A stretch of 64,000 nucleotides of DNA from Symbiodinium natans. Taxonomy: Eukaryota; Sar; Dinophyceae; Suessiales; Symbiodiniaceae. Positions 1-11,769 of this stretch are shown in pieces. The position numbers and the translations under genes were made by a program. Under the pieces are notes generated by a model. It did no database searches. It had not been told where the DNA came from and saw only the letters and a list, made by a program, of their open reading frames with translations. Where the stretch lies: positions 825,581 to 889,580 of the forward strand of contig CAJNDS010000524.1 in the NCBI GenBank assembly GCA_905221605.1. The letters are read 5' to 3'. The first letter of the stretch is position 1; every line of letters starts with the position of its first letter.

Positions 1-2282
1 TAACTCAGAATCTCGACTTTGGCGAAGTCGGGTGAAACGAAGGGAGTGTCATCGTGCGGGCGTGCTCGGCTTGCTAGTTCAAGTGTGCCTCATGTTAGGC
101 ATGTCGGCCGCATGTAGCGAAACAGGTGACGTTAATGAGGTTAATGGTTGAGTTGTCCGCAGCAGACTAAGTGAACATGATTGTGGACAGTTGTTCACTT
201 AAGGGATATCCTTCTCATGCATGACTGCATCTTTGCTCTCGCCAAGCGAAGAGGCTGAGGCGTTCAATTTTTTTGGCATCTAGATACCATGGTATCTCAA
301 TGGAGTTTCGCTTGATTCACCTTGGTTCACCACACCAGCCAGCCTCGAATGTTCCAGATATGGCTGCCCGCCGTGTCCAGGCAGGGACGAGTCGAATGCC
401 ATTACTTTGACCGATCCGCCGGGACCCCGCCACACGTACACGCACCCACAAAACGTAAAGCCATCCAAGTCCGAACCTCGCAAACTCCATCTTTTCACGC
501 TGCCCAGGCGAGTCTCGAACGAGCAGTTCCGAGTCCATCGGAAGCCTCTTAGTGCTCCTGGCCCCCAGTGGAGCTACGAACTAGAGGACACTGGCTTTGC
601 ACCACTATCTCACGCATTCTTGCATGATGTGCGCATGTGCCTCGACCATGTCATGTCGCAAAGTTTTTGCAGAGGACTGCTCTAGAAATGGGACCCTTGT
701 GAACAAGAAGCTGCTGCGGGCGGTGGCTCAGCCAAGACAGATAATTGGCTCGTCTGAGGCCGCATGTCTTCTCTCTGACTTGGGCTGCTTTTGCTTTAGG
801 CAAGACTCATTGCTTCATTGTTGTTTTTGATCTCTGGCTCTCCCGCACCGTGGGCGCCTTCCGTCCACCTTTGGAGGGCTTCATGCGAACCTTGCAGCGC
901 CCTGGCAAGCGCTTTTTTTCCCACCCCTAATGTGGGCTTGTTAGATGTTGAACTAAGCCATTCTCCTTGCCCGGGCCTCCCGAACCTGCGGAGTTTCCGC
1001 AGCGTGCTCGCCCGCAGCGTGCCCGCCCGCCGCAGAGTGCCCGCCCGCAGAGTATCTAGAGTATCCGATCTGTCATGGAGTATGCCTGCAGCGCACGCAC
1101 CCGCAATCCTCCGGAATATCCCAAGTTTTTTCCTGGCTTGCTCTTCCGGATCTGACGGGATTCTTTCTTCGCCTTTTGATTCTCCGAAGCATCCGTTTCT
1201 TCGGGTGGCGCGAGCTTGTCGAGCTTGGACGGCTGGGATCCGCCGTCATGAGTCACGAATTCGAAGCGCCTCTCCTCGTTACATCTCGCTACGACCTCTT
1301 TGGACGCTGGGATACACTGGGGCGTCGTGGCCCTTTCCCGCTTCGAATCAGTGATGGACATGCCGCATCATCTCAGATCTGACAATCCGCCGAAGCCATT
1401 GCAAGGACTTCGGTGTCCCCGACTGTATCCGGTTGCCGCCTCTTTTGAGGTGTGTGTCATTTGGCTGCTTCAGATGGCATTTCCCAGACGAGTCCTGTGT
1501 GTGTCTCACGCCTGTCTCTCCTCGCTTAGCTAGCCGTCGTAGAGCGTAGGCCCTGCCCGTTTTCGGGTTTGCATCTTGCACAAAAAACGGCCGCTCTGTC
1601 CATGACCGCTGTTACTTGGACCAAGCTAGTGTTGAACTTAGGCGAAGGTTGTCTTGAAGGATCAGGACAGCCTCAACGTGAGCTTGCAGCTTTGAAGGTG
1701 TCTGCTTCGCTCTTTGATGCGCCAGGACTTGGTAGAAGTACTTCCAGCTTCGAAGGCAAGTCCACACACTGGCAGTCAAGGGCTCTGAGCTTTTTGTGAA
1801 CACTGTTCTTGGTGCAGGTTGGTCAAGCGGCAGCCATCGCGTTTTTGTTCCATGCTCCAGAAGCTGATGCACCGGTACCCAGAGAATCTCGGGGATTCAC
1901 CTCGGAGTGCAGCTTTCGTGTTGTTGCCTGACGCTACGATCTCAGGCAGAGGAAGGTCCACCTAAGAAGAAGATTCGACTGGAAGGCTTTGCAGATCTTT
2001 GCAGCGTTCTGATGCGCGTGTGCACTGTGCACTGGTTGTCGACGCTCCGCGCATTCACCGTTTAGCTTTGCCATCGGGCTCAGGCTCGTCCGGAGCCTGG
2101 AGTCTTCCTGTACGTATTAGTCACGTAGCAATCGCATCATGCGGTGCTGTTGCAGAGCATTCGAGACGAGTCCTTGTCTCCGAAATCGGGCCAAAGTGCA
2201 AGAGGCTGCGCATTGTATCTAACGATTCGCGATGTCGGGTGCGGCTCAAAAGTCTAGGTATGTAACTGGCTCACGGGCGTCT

Positions 2283-2530
2283 TTCCGCGACATAGGGTTT
2301 GTAACAAAGCCGTTCTGCTTGCGACAAGCAGTCCGCGACAAACCTCCGCGACAAGCCTGCGCGACAAGCCTTTGCGACAAGCCCCTTCTTGGAACTGCAT
2401 GGGTTTCGTATCTCTTTTTTCAAGACAGCGCGAAGCAGCCGCGACAAACCCCGCGACATACGTATGAAACAAGTGGGCGCGACATACGTATGTAACACAG
2501 GCGGGTGGCGGGACACCGCGACATACCCCT
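2283..2530. repeat. Degenerate gcgacaag / gcgacata repeat
   Basis: About ten copies of a short motif 'gcgacaag' or 'gcgacata', most preceded by C or T, are scattered through roughly 250 bp at irregular 12-40 bp spacing. Two copies carry the palindromic 'acatacgtatg' extension near 2,456 and 2,482. The spacing does not fit a CRISPR array. Confidence 0.6.
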
Positions 2531-5400
2531 ATTTAGAGCCACAGCCTTATAGGTGCGGCCTTGATTTCGGCCGGTCTAATTCCACAAGGAAGGCTGTCAA
2601 GGGAGGAGGGGAGTGAGCAGTTTCGTTGGCCCTTGATCTAAATCGCCGGTTGGCTAACGCCGTGGTTGATTATGTCGGATTTTTTTGGGCTGGTTTTGGG
2701 CCAGGACCGGGTGAGTCAGCTGGTGTTGATGTCTCCAGCTCGGATGCAGCAAATGATGACGTCACCAGGTTGCTGAAGCTACAATCTGCAACGTTCTTGT
2801 AAGGCTGAGACCATCTTCCAGGGCGCTATGTGCGCAATCTGTCAAGAGGCACATTGAGCCTTGCAGCAACGGGCTATCAGTTTTCCTTGATCGAGAGGTG
2901 ATGCATCGTGCCACCAGTGTGTGGGCCAAAGTTGCGGAAATTGCAGTAATCGTTCTGGTGCTCACGCGCCCGTTGTCCTGCGGGAAATGTGACGTGGTAG
3001 AACCAGATATTTGGTAAGAACGCAACCCGCGAACACCAAATCAGTGTCTGCGCTGACAGCACAGATTCAAGTTCTTGAGTCATGTTCTCATCGTTGTGTG
3101 TTGCCATTCGCGATCGGTTGTTTTCCAGATGAGGTGCAGCCATGCATGCACAGCACTCCTCGACATGTGTTTGACTTGAAGTGGAGCCAAAATCTCTTAA
3201 ACCGTTCATCTCTGCCAGGCTTCTGCAGCTCCTGCCTGGGTGGCTGGCTGAAGCGGCCTGGTGACAAAATCCCAAGGCACACCTCTCACACCCACTAGTG
3301 CCATGAACTCCATGACTATTGCTAGCGAGACATGCTGCAACCATGCAGTCCCTCAGCACCTGCGATGCCGTAAGCCTGTTGACTCCTTGTGCCCCTTTTC
3401 TGTACACCTGCAGAATCTGAACGCGTCGCGGTTCGTTGTGCTGTGCAGCTTGCAGCTTGCGGTCCCGCTCTATTGACAGAGTGTTCACACCAGCAGCTAG
3501 TTTGCTGGCTACCGGTCGTGGTGTGGGTCTGGTAGTGGACGATTTCTTTGTTTAGTCCTGTGCTCAGTCACAAAACCACACGCTTGTGTGGAGCAGGTGC
3601 CCGATCTGTCGACAAGGGGTCGCTGCGGTTGGCAAGAATCATGCGCTTGACAGCATGATCGAGGGCCTGCTGAAGGCAAAAGCTTCCTTGCTCGGATGCC
3701 ATGCCTCTGCCCGAAGCGACACAGGCGCACCCTGATCGACAACGTTCCATCGCAGCAATATCTGATCTGGACAGCCGTGATCCGCTGCACGAGACATGGA
3801 TGCAATGGGGGGGGGGTCGTTGCGCATTGTCTGTTCTTAGTCGTTCTTGGTGCGAGATTTTGCGAGACTAGAGACATCCACCAAGGACTGTGGCTACGAC
3901 TTGCTGAAGCTTCGCGGGCCCGGGGACGTGGCTGCAGGCCTGATGCGCAATGCCCTGTGCTGGGCACGTCGGGAAGAACTTGGTTCCCAGGTTTGGCGCG
4001 GGTGGTGGTGGCTGCAGCAGCTGCTGCAGAAGGCATGGATGCAGATAGTTCGAGCGAGAGATGGCCTCAGTTGGCAGTCAGGCAGAAGTTCAGAAGCTCA
4101 GTGATGCAACCTTTTTTGCAACTGTGGTGCCACCAAGGCACTCGAGTCACTCAGATTCCGAGTATGAAGAGGCAGGTCAGCAGTGTTCAGGAGAACCCCC
4201 TCCAAACTCCTAACGCTGCCATTCTGAGTGCAAAGGAGGAGGCCAGGGCCCCACTGTTGGCTGCCCAGCTTCAAAAACTGACAAGTGACATCACGTGACA
4301 TCAAGTGCCATCAAGTGACGCTGTGACTGAAAGCTGGCAATTTCACAACGAAGGCATGCCTGGTCTGCGCCAGGAGCAGGCAGCCTCAGTCTTCCTAGCT
4401 TGTCCTAGCGTTCCTGAGGTGTTTAAAGTCATCAATCAGATTTTGCCCTGAGGCTGTGCGGCCTCCCTGCTTCCACTGTGGAACCCCGGCATGGCAACCC
4501 TTGCGCCCCTTGTCTTTGCAATTCTTATTTCAAATATATTCAACCTGTCGTCTTTTTTGCTTATCTTGCTTTCTTTCTTTATCGCTCCTCCGCTCCGGCG
4601 CGGCGCAGGAACTTGTTTGCCACATTGTTTCGCTGGCTGTTAAGGTGCAGCTGTTGACCTCACCACGTCGGCACCGATACCGGCTGCAGCACTAATGAAG
4701 TCGGCGCTGGTCCGTGCCTTGATGCCGCCTGGGTCTTGCCGTTTTGCGGTGGTGTTCGCAGCCGGAATTGCTCTCAGGCCAGCAATACCTTCGAACAGGA
4801 GATCCTGCAGGCCGTGGGCGCATGGTAGGCTCACGGGCTCGTCCCTTCACAGATGACCAGGAATGGCTCCACAGCAAAGGAACCAGCCTGCAAGAGGCAT
4901 ATGGGGTCACAAACACTTAAGCGCAGTCTCAGAGTCTCAGCCCGTGATGCTTCGGCTTTGGCCTTTGGTTGACAGGCCATCCAGAATGTCCTCGCGAACC
5001 CGAATCCGGCGTGGTGCTGAATCTTCACGAAGCATTTACACAGTGTTGCAGCGCGGGCGGCCTCTCATATCTAAAATCCACCAGCATACTGCCGTGCATC
5101 CTAGCAGCACCTAGAGCACCTTGTCACCCCAAGATGGGTCATGGGAAGTGTGCATTAGTACCAGCAGCAGGATACTTGTAGCATACCGTTGCGAGAAGAA
5201 GAGGGAATGTCAAAAGGCTTTCTCGTGACTTCTCATGAACCAATGGAAGACGAAGGACGGCGTTCCCGTGATCGAGGTCCGCAGGGCGCCCGCTCCAGGA
5301 GGACAGAACCCGGAATCAGCCCCTCAGAACTGCGTTGTAGCTTCTTCCCGTTTTCTGACCTTAACCCGACGCTGACTGGCCTTCAACCTACAAGCCTCCT

Positions 5401-5440
5401 CAAAGCCCTCAAAGCCCTCAAAGCCCTCAAAGTCCTCAAA
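5401..5440 (+). repeat. 10-bp tandem repeat (aaagccctca)n
   Basis: Four near-perfect copies of 'aaagccctca' lie in tandem, the last with a C-to-T change. The unit resembles the degenerate telomere-like 'ccctaaa' words found later in the window, but it is not the canonical heptamer. Confidence 0.7.
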
Positions 5441-7026
5441 CCGAAAACAAGACCCTGTAAAACCCTGACAATTTTAGCTCATTTTGACATAACAGAATCC
5501 CCCCCAAACTCTGAGGAGGGCCGGGAGCGCTCCTGGACTTGCCCATTGGCGCCGGGAAGCTCAGTTAGGATCGCAGCGCCTGAAGCTGACACACCTGGGA
5601 GTTGTTTTTTTTTTCTATTCGGATGATCTTAGGACTCAAATCTCAAACGTATTTCGGGGCATACAGAGGGACAGGAATACCACCTTCAGGAGTCAGGTTT
5701 TAGGTTTTTTTTTTGGTTCCTCCACACCTTCTCTTGAAGAAAGCGCTATAAAGCGCTAAAGAAGGCATTCGTCACACAGGTCGCTGCAATGCTTCTTAAG
5801 GCGTGGACCGATCTGGCGATGTGCCAGCCCTGCAGGCCGCATCCCAGTTGAAAGCCTCCACGTTGCTGCGTCTTCACATTCGATCTGTTGTTGCAATGTG
5901 TTTGGACAGGGGGCGTTTGGTTTGGGCTTCTGTTTTGGATCGCAAGGGGCAGTTACATGCAGTTGCTTGTGATACTGGTAGGGCTGGCTTTTGCCGGTGC
6001 TAGACATTAAGACACGCACCTCTGCTGCGTCCAGTCAACTGGTGTTGCGCAGTGTGGCCGCCTGCTAAGATGCGTCTGCTGGGTTCATCGGGGTTGTCGC
6101 TTGCTAGCACGCAACTGTGTAAGGTGTATTCGATCAGAGAGCGAATCCAGAACGAGGCTCCCTTTTAGTGTGAGCGCGCCTCTTCTATTCTGCGTTTATC
6201 CTGAGGGTTGCAAAACAGGGTTTCTGCTGTCACTGCAGCACTATTTTCTGAGCAAGTGCACACAAGCAGCCTCTCGTTGGTATCAGGAGCTACCCGAGAG
6301 AGCTAGGGGCCGGTGCACTCAGACCTTAGACAGACGGACAGTCTTATTGCCACCACAACAAGTTTCTGAGGCCGTGGGAACTGCTGGTATGGGCGCTCTT
6401 GCCGGACACAAAGCCACAAGCGCATCCTGCCAACTTCTCCGAGAAGGCAGGACGACCAGCAACTTGTCCACCTGCCAGGCGGTTCCACGCCGAGCGCCAA
6501 CCTCTTAGCATGTTTGTTGGCACATGCCGAACGAACTTGATGCTGCACACTGGTATTATGTGTCTCCTGAGGTTTGAATCACATCTGTGCTCAAACTCGT
6601 TTTCATTGATCTGATTCGTGTTTCGATTGGAACCGGACCGCAGACTGCAGAAGACTGCAGCATGCCATAGCATCTAATCATTGAATCGTACGCATGCGGC
6701 CTCCTCTTTGCGAGCTACCAGAGTTCTGCATAGATGCAGCCATGTACAGTGTACAAAGTACAATCTGCTGCGAGAGCCTGCTATGGAAGTTAAAAGCCTC
6801 ACGGTTGGGCAGGCGTTGGCGCCCTTACCTCTTGCGTTGTTTGTATTGTCTTCGGGGGTCCGCAGCAAAAAGCCTCATCGACAGCAACTCAACCTTTAAG
6901 GACTGTCTTGCACAAGCTTGCAAGCTCTAGATGTGGAGCAGCAGGCTCTGGTGCCTACCTAGAACACCATTGCGGCACTATCCGGTAACCACACCAGCTC
7001 GCTCAGCAGTGTACCACAGCCACGCG

Positions 7027-8360
7027 ATGAGAAAGCTGAAGTTCCACGAACAAAAGTTGCTGAAGAAGGCTGGGGACTCATACCAGGGCTGTTTGCTGAT
7101 CTGGGAACTTCGTTGAACTGGATCGTTTTCCCGCTCTTCCCAGGTCAACTTCTATGACTGGAAGTCGACAACAAATGCACCTCGACCAGGAACATCATCA
7201 GCGAATCCACTGCCTCCAGCAATTTCGCTTCGTACTTCCTGAAGCCTATCTCGCATTGCTTCCAGATGTCAACGTCGACTTCGCATGGACTCCGAGGTTC
7301 GGGAATCGGCTTTGCTTCAAAAGTACCAGATCGAGAATCGGGAAGACTTCACGAAGCAGCTTGGCAAGATGTGCGAAACCTCTCGAAGTTTCATGCCATG
7401 GCCTCGCAGGGCTGTGAGCCTATCGGGAGCCTGAGGTATCACAAGCTAGCAGGTCTTGTGACAAAAGTGGTGGCGAAGCTTCGCAAACTGAAGGCGCGAA
7501 GCATAAGAGATTCTTCACGGTGCCTTCCTGGTATTACGTTGGCAGCTTTGCATCAGTGCCCTGGTCACATAGAGGGTTCTGTGGCCGCAGGCTTCGGACG
7601 AAGACCGTATCAAAATGACAGAGATACTTCTCGACAAGCTCTACTCACTGGCTCTTATCCAGAACAAGCAGAGTTTAGAGGACCTGTTCTGATTGTCGGC
7701 ATGAGTCGCAGAGCCCTTCACCCACTCAAAATGTCTCAAAATCCTCTGCAGAGGATTGTGTGGACTTGCACACCTCCAGATTCTGCAGACGGCGCCTTCC
7801 TGTCATCCTTGTCAAGATGAAGTCCTTGGCTCGGAAGGAACTCCCTGGGCTCTCCTGGGCGAGAAGGGGAATCTTGATATCTCTCGGGTTGATCACATTC
7901 TGTCTTTGTCAACACCTGTTTTCAAGGCTGTGCGAAAACCTCCCCCAAGCCATCGCGTACATTAAGCAGGCCTGGCATTGAACCATGCGGCATCAAGGGG
8001 GGGGGCTTGCTTTTTTCGAGCCATGCAGAAGTGCCATTGGCATACTGAGCATACTGCCTCAGGGCGAGATTCGGATTGGCCCGGACTTGGCTACCAATCC
8101 GGCTCTTCATGTCACGCGCGAAATGGAGGACAGTCTGGGGGCAAACTCCGAGGAACCATGCAGCTCCAACGTTATGTGCCTTTGAGGACCACATCACTTG
8201 GGCTGAGGGTTCAAAGATGAGGCGTCACATCAAAGAGTTCAGCAATGAGGCACGAGTCGCATCGAAGTCGTGCTTACATTCTTTAAACTGCGAGCAGGTG
8301 TGAAGCTATGTACACTTTGACCCACTGCAGGTCGACGACTTCGACCTCCTGGGAAATTAG
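7027..8360 (+). CDS. IMP3: U3 small nucleolar ribonucleoprotein IMP3 (10 exons)
   Basis: IMP3 is a U3 snoRNP subunit that helps pair U3 snoRNA with pre-rRNA for 18S processing in the nucleolus. Exons read: 7027-7068, 7144-7176, 7297-7355, 7436-7493, 7591-7680, 7754-7821, 7927-7969, 8063-8128, 8187-8249, 8331-8360. They total 552 nt, i.e. 183 codons plus TAG, essentially the size of human IMP3. The start MRKLKFHEQKLLKK is the family's diagnostic N-terminus. ENREDFTKYHKLAG, MTEILLDKLYSLAL, SRFCRRRLPVILVKMK, GEIRIGPDLATNPALHVTRE and the acidic tail VDDFDLLGN follow in the correct order, the middle part being the S4 RNA-binding domain. Donors are GC in six introns, GA in two and GT in one; all acceptors are AG followed by G. 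The exon 2/3 junction is the least certain, because the protein is a little short there. All exon assignments come from homology and phase, not from transcripts. Confidence 0.93.
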
Positions 8361-10460
8361 GAAGATCTTTGGACATGTTAGCTTCCGCGTGGTTTCACCT
8401 TCTCGGAAAAGGGTTGCTCCCACATTCTTGCGTTGCGGGGCGCGAGCGAGCTTCACTCCGGACCAGTATGTAGATCTGCGGTTCTTGCAATTGTTCTTGT
8501 AGCGGGTTCACGTTGACGACTCCGGATGGTAATCTTTATTTAAAGGCACTTCCCACATTCTACAAGAATCATCGCTTCCTAGCAGCAAGCGGATCTGAGC
8601 AGGTGATGCAGCTGACTCTGCAGTATTGTGTTTAGCTTTATGAAGATTACGGCTTCGCATGTGCATTGTTCCTGAGGAGGTAGATGATGTCAACGTGTTT
8701 GCGGCATGTCTGAAGTTGGAGCTGGTGGGAACAAGTAGGCACGCGATCTCCTCCTTTTTGTGAGCTCCCAACGTCCCGGATGCCCACCCGATCTCCCTCT
8801 TCTCCCCGCTGCCCTGCATCCCTTGATAAAGCACGAAACGGGAACTTAACCTCAGAGGTGTTTTTGTGGCCTTGCCTGCCACATTCCAGAGTGAAGGTCA
8901 ACATGCCTCAGCAGCTTGTCCTCAGCCCCGCCTCAAGCCTTGTTACATTGTTACTGTCTTCGCCGTCGAGTACTGACGCCGAATAGAACACAGAACAACA
9001 TCTTGTATGCAAGAGCCTGAATCGAGCCTGCACCCAAAACATCCCATGACTAAAGCCAAGCCCCCAAAGCCCTCAACACTGCCTTGCTAAAGAAACGCTG
9101 TGATCAGCATTGGAATGCTCGAGCCATGGCGCTGCTGGACAAAGCCACCGATTTCCGGCGAAGTGCGACCAAGCCTGGCCGCCAGATTTTTGGGGGGCTT
9201 GGATGGGTTGGGACAGGAATGGCCCCCCCCCCCCCCCCTCCTCCCGGCCCAAGGACTATGTCGGAGAGATGGCAGACCTTCTCCATGCCGGGAGCTTTCA
9301 GGCGCCTTTCGCGCAGCGTTTGTTGTGGGATTTGCAGGGGCCTAGAAGGCTTTAAGGTCACTGTTAGGAACTCTAGGGTTGAGCAGGCTTAGCAGGATCC
9401 TTCAGCCTTGAGCTCGGGCAGCTCCAGGCGGGCGAAGGAGGCCATGACCGGTCCGGCAAAGATGCCTCACGACCCTTTGGAGGAAAGAAGGGCCCGTCAC
9501 TGAAATCAGCAAAGACCCTGTGATTCTTACATGCCGCTCCTGCCCGTGTGTGCTGGCATGAGCTTGAAGGACCAGCGTGCTGAGCTTGTCGAGCTGGATG
9601 CCTTGATTTCAATTCTGGGCACCTGTGCTTCGACCTCACACACGAGTGGTTCCAGCATGCACGGAGAGCTTCCTTCGTCCCTGCATGGCGCAAGAGGCCA
9701 GCACCCTGTCCACCTCCGTCGACATGCCCCCGACTCACCTAGCTGGCCTCTCCATTCTCATAACTCTCTCTCTCTCTCTTTCTCTTTTTCTCTGTTTCTG
9801 TCTTTCTCTGCCTCCCTCTCTCTTCCTTCGTGCTTTGTCTGAGCTTGCTGTTTTCCCCACTTCATCCCGGGCACGTGCACTGACACCAGCCAAGTCTGCC
9901 TTTTCAACGCTGAGGCTGGCAGCTGCGCCGAAACCTTTGTTTGATCCCCTCAGCCGCTTCTACAGCCGGGGCCCTTAGAGGCCCTTCAGTTTCTACAGTT
10001 CTTGTATCTTAGCCACTTCGGGGTAGCCTGACCTCTTTAAGGCTCGTTTAGTGTAAACGGTATGTTTTGATGGGGAGTTTGTGTTGAAGTGTGAACGTGC
10101 ACGCAACTGACGGTGCAAAACTGAAGCGGTTTTGGGCAGCAACTGTTTTCATGGCCACAGTTATCCAAAGATGGGGCCGGCAGGAAGGACCATTCAAAAA
10201 TGAGACAAACGTCGCTCTGGGCTGCCTAATTCGATAGTGTGAGCTGGACGAAGAATTGCCACCGGTACCTGAAGTACTTTAACAATGTAACAATGTGAAA
10301 ACCAAGCCTGAAGCGAGGTCAGGGCATGCCCGGCAGTGCAGCCATCCAAAGACTTTGTCTTCAAATGGACGGCTTTGCCAGCCATGTCAAGGAGATGTGC
10401 CCCTGCAACTTTGTTGTGACTTGCATGGACTTGCCCGCTTTGCGGAGCAACCAAACGTGT
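8361..10460. other. Intergenic, nothing recognised
   Basis: This is the interval downstream of IMP3. It contains a long poly-C run near 9,222-9,238 and a (TC)n microsatellite at about 9,766-9,800. I recognise no protein family. Open frames around 8,508-8,904 and 9,084-9,738 overlap on both strands and are probably spurious. Confidence 0.5.
9766..9830 (+). repeat. (TC)n microsatellite
   Basis: A dinucleotide TC/CT tract starts after 'cattctcataa' and degrades into TTTC/CTGT variants. It makes translations rich in Ser/Leu/Phe and explains the open frames across it. Confidence 0.85.
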
Positions 10461-11765
10461 CTCGGAGTCGAGAAGTCGACAGGAGCACGAGGCGGAGATG
10501 GAGGCATTGCAAAACAAGCTCCGGGGCTTGTCCAGGGCTCGTCCATCCTTTTTTGAGAATCCTTTTGAACCCTTTCTTTCAACCCCTTTTCTTGGAACAC
10601 TTGTCGTGCGCCTGTGCAGAGAGAGAGTGTCTTACTCAGGTCTGAACGAAACAGGACTGTCCATCAGCGTGGTCCCCTGTTCTCTTGAGCTCTACTTGCC
10701 CTACTTGGGGGCATCTTTGCGGCCCTTTGCATCTTTGGAAAAGAGAGGTCTTTCTCATCGAGGGATGCGGCTTGGACAAGTCAGGAGCTGCTCGTCAGCT
10801 CGGCAGTGCAGCACTTGACATTGCCTAGCATGCTCATCTCTGCGAGTGGCAGATGCGACGGAAGGACCACTACACCAAGAAACTGGAGAAGCTCCGGGAT
10901 CAGATTGCCAAGAGTGGCAGTTCGTAGTTCCGGCATGCGTGATGCCTCATGGATCTTGCCGGTACCTGCGAATCCTGTCTGCTTCCGCAAGTTTGGCCAG
11001 GTCTGGACTGGTGGAGAAGCTCAACAGAAATGAGGAGAAGAAGCGACACAGCCAGCAGGCCCACGTTTCATGAGCTGTTTCGTGTGCTGTGCCTCACATG
11101 AAGCTTGCACTCAGGAATTTGCAACACGAACCAGCGAGACAGGCCTGTCATATAACACGGCATGGGGGCACAAATTTAAACGCAGGCGTCGACTAGCAAT
11201 GACTTGTGAGGACGACAAGTAAACGAGGCCCTGTCGAACAGGTGGCAAGAAGTTGGAGAGGCGCCAACATCACCCAGTCAGCTGTGCTAGCCATTTTTTT
11301 GTGTGCCTGGCAGCAGGTCGTGGCTGAGATGTGCCAATATTACACAGTTGTTTTTCAGGCACGCTTGCCGGAAAACCGAGCCTGGAATTTTGTCAAGACT
11401 TGTTTTAGGGTCGTTGCTGAAATCCAGGCCGCCGGGACGTTGAGGCAGGAACTGCAACAGGCCGGGCAGAATTTTTGCAAAACGAAGCCACGGAACTTGC
11501 AAGTCGAATTGCGGTTGCCCGCGGCCAAGGTTTGTGCAGAGCTGACGAAACCCTCCACTACACAAGCGCTTGCCCGCATGGGTCGGGACTGCCTTGCGCC
11601 ACCATGCACCACGCATCAATCACATGCTCAAAATGAAATGTGTTCGGGCCAAGGTGTTGCATAAACAGTGCGACCCAGACAATACAGATGCTCCTTTGCA
11701 GGAGATTGCGTCTCAAGCACAGGAGACGGCAAACACCTTCGTCGACTCACTCAGGGCCAGGCGGG
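10460..11765 (+). CDS. Candidate multi-exon helical (coiled-coil-like) protein, partial
   Basis: I do not recognise the family. Several short + strand stretches read as charged amphipathic helices and end at plausible splice sites: about 10,465-10,525 (SRQEHEAEMEALQNKL), 10,842-10,910 (EWQMRRKDHYTKKLEKLRDQ), 11,005-11,060 (SGLVEKLNRNEEKKRHSQQ), 11,211-11,258 (RRQVNEALSNRWQEVGE), 11,469-11,525 (EFLQNEATELASRIAVAR) and 11,700-11,755 (EIASQAQETANTFVDSLR). The glutamate/lysine/glutamine-rich heptad-like texture differs sharply from the Ser/Arg/Cys-rich noise of random frames here. The exon spacing of 100-300 bp matches the securely assigned genes. Exact ends, start and stop are not determined, and single exons may be chance. 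It may continue to the similar exons at 15.2-15.95 kb. Confidence 0.42.
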
Positions 11766-11769
11766 GAAT

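Larger units (their letters stand above)
1..7026. other. No recognisable gene; low-grade repeats
   Basis: I see no conserved protein motif on either strand. Open frames of 60-180 codons exist but look like chance frames with low-complexity or arginine/serine-rich translations. Local structure includes a GC-rich tandem motif around 1,005-1,055 ('gcccgcccgc' variants), a degenerate 'gcgacaag/gcgacata' repeat at 2,283-2,530, a 10-bp tandem 'aaagccctca' at 5,401-5,440, and poly-T/poly-G runs. A short frame at about 4,060-4,210 starting MASVGSQAEVQKLSD and continuing with a Ser/Glu-rich stretch could be an exon, but nothing confirms it. Confidence 0.5.

Noticed and set aside
2283-2530. Possible CRISPR array from repeated gcgacaag words
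   Set aside because: Repeats are only about 8 bp, irregularly spaced, in a eukaryotic context with no cas genes.
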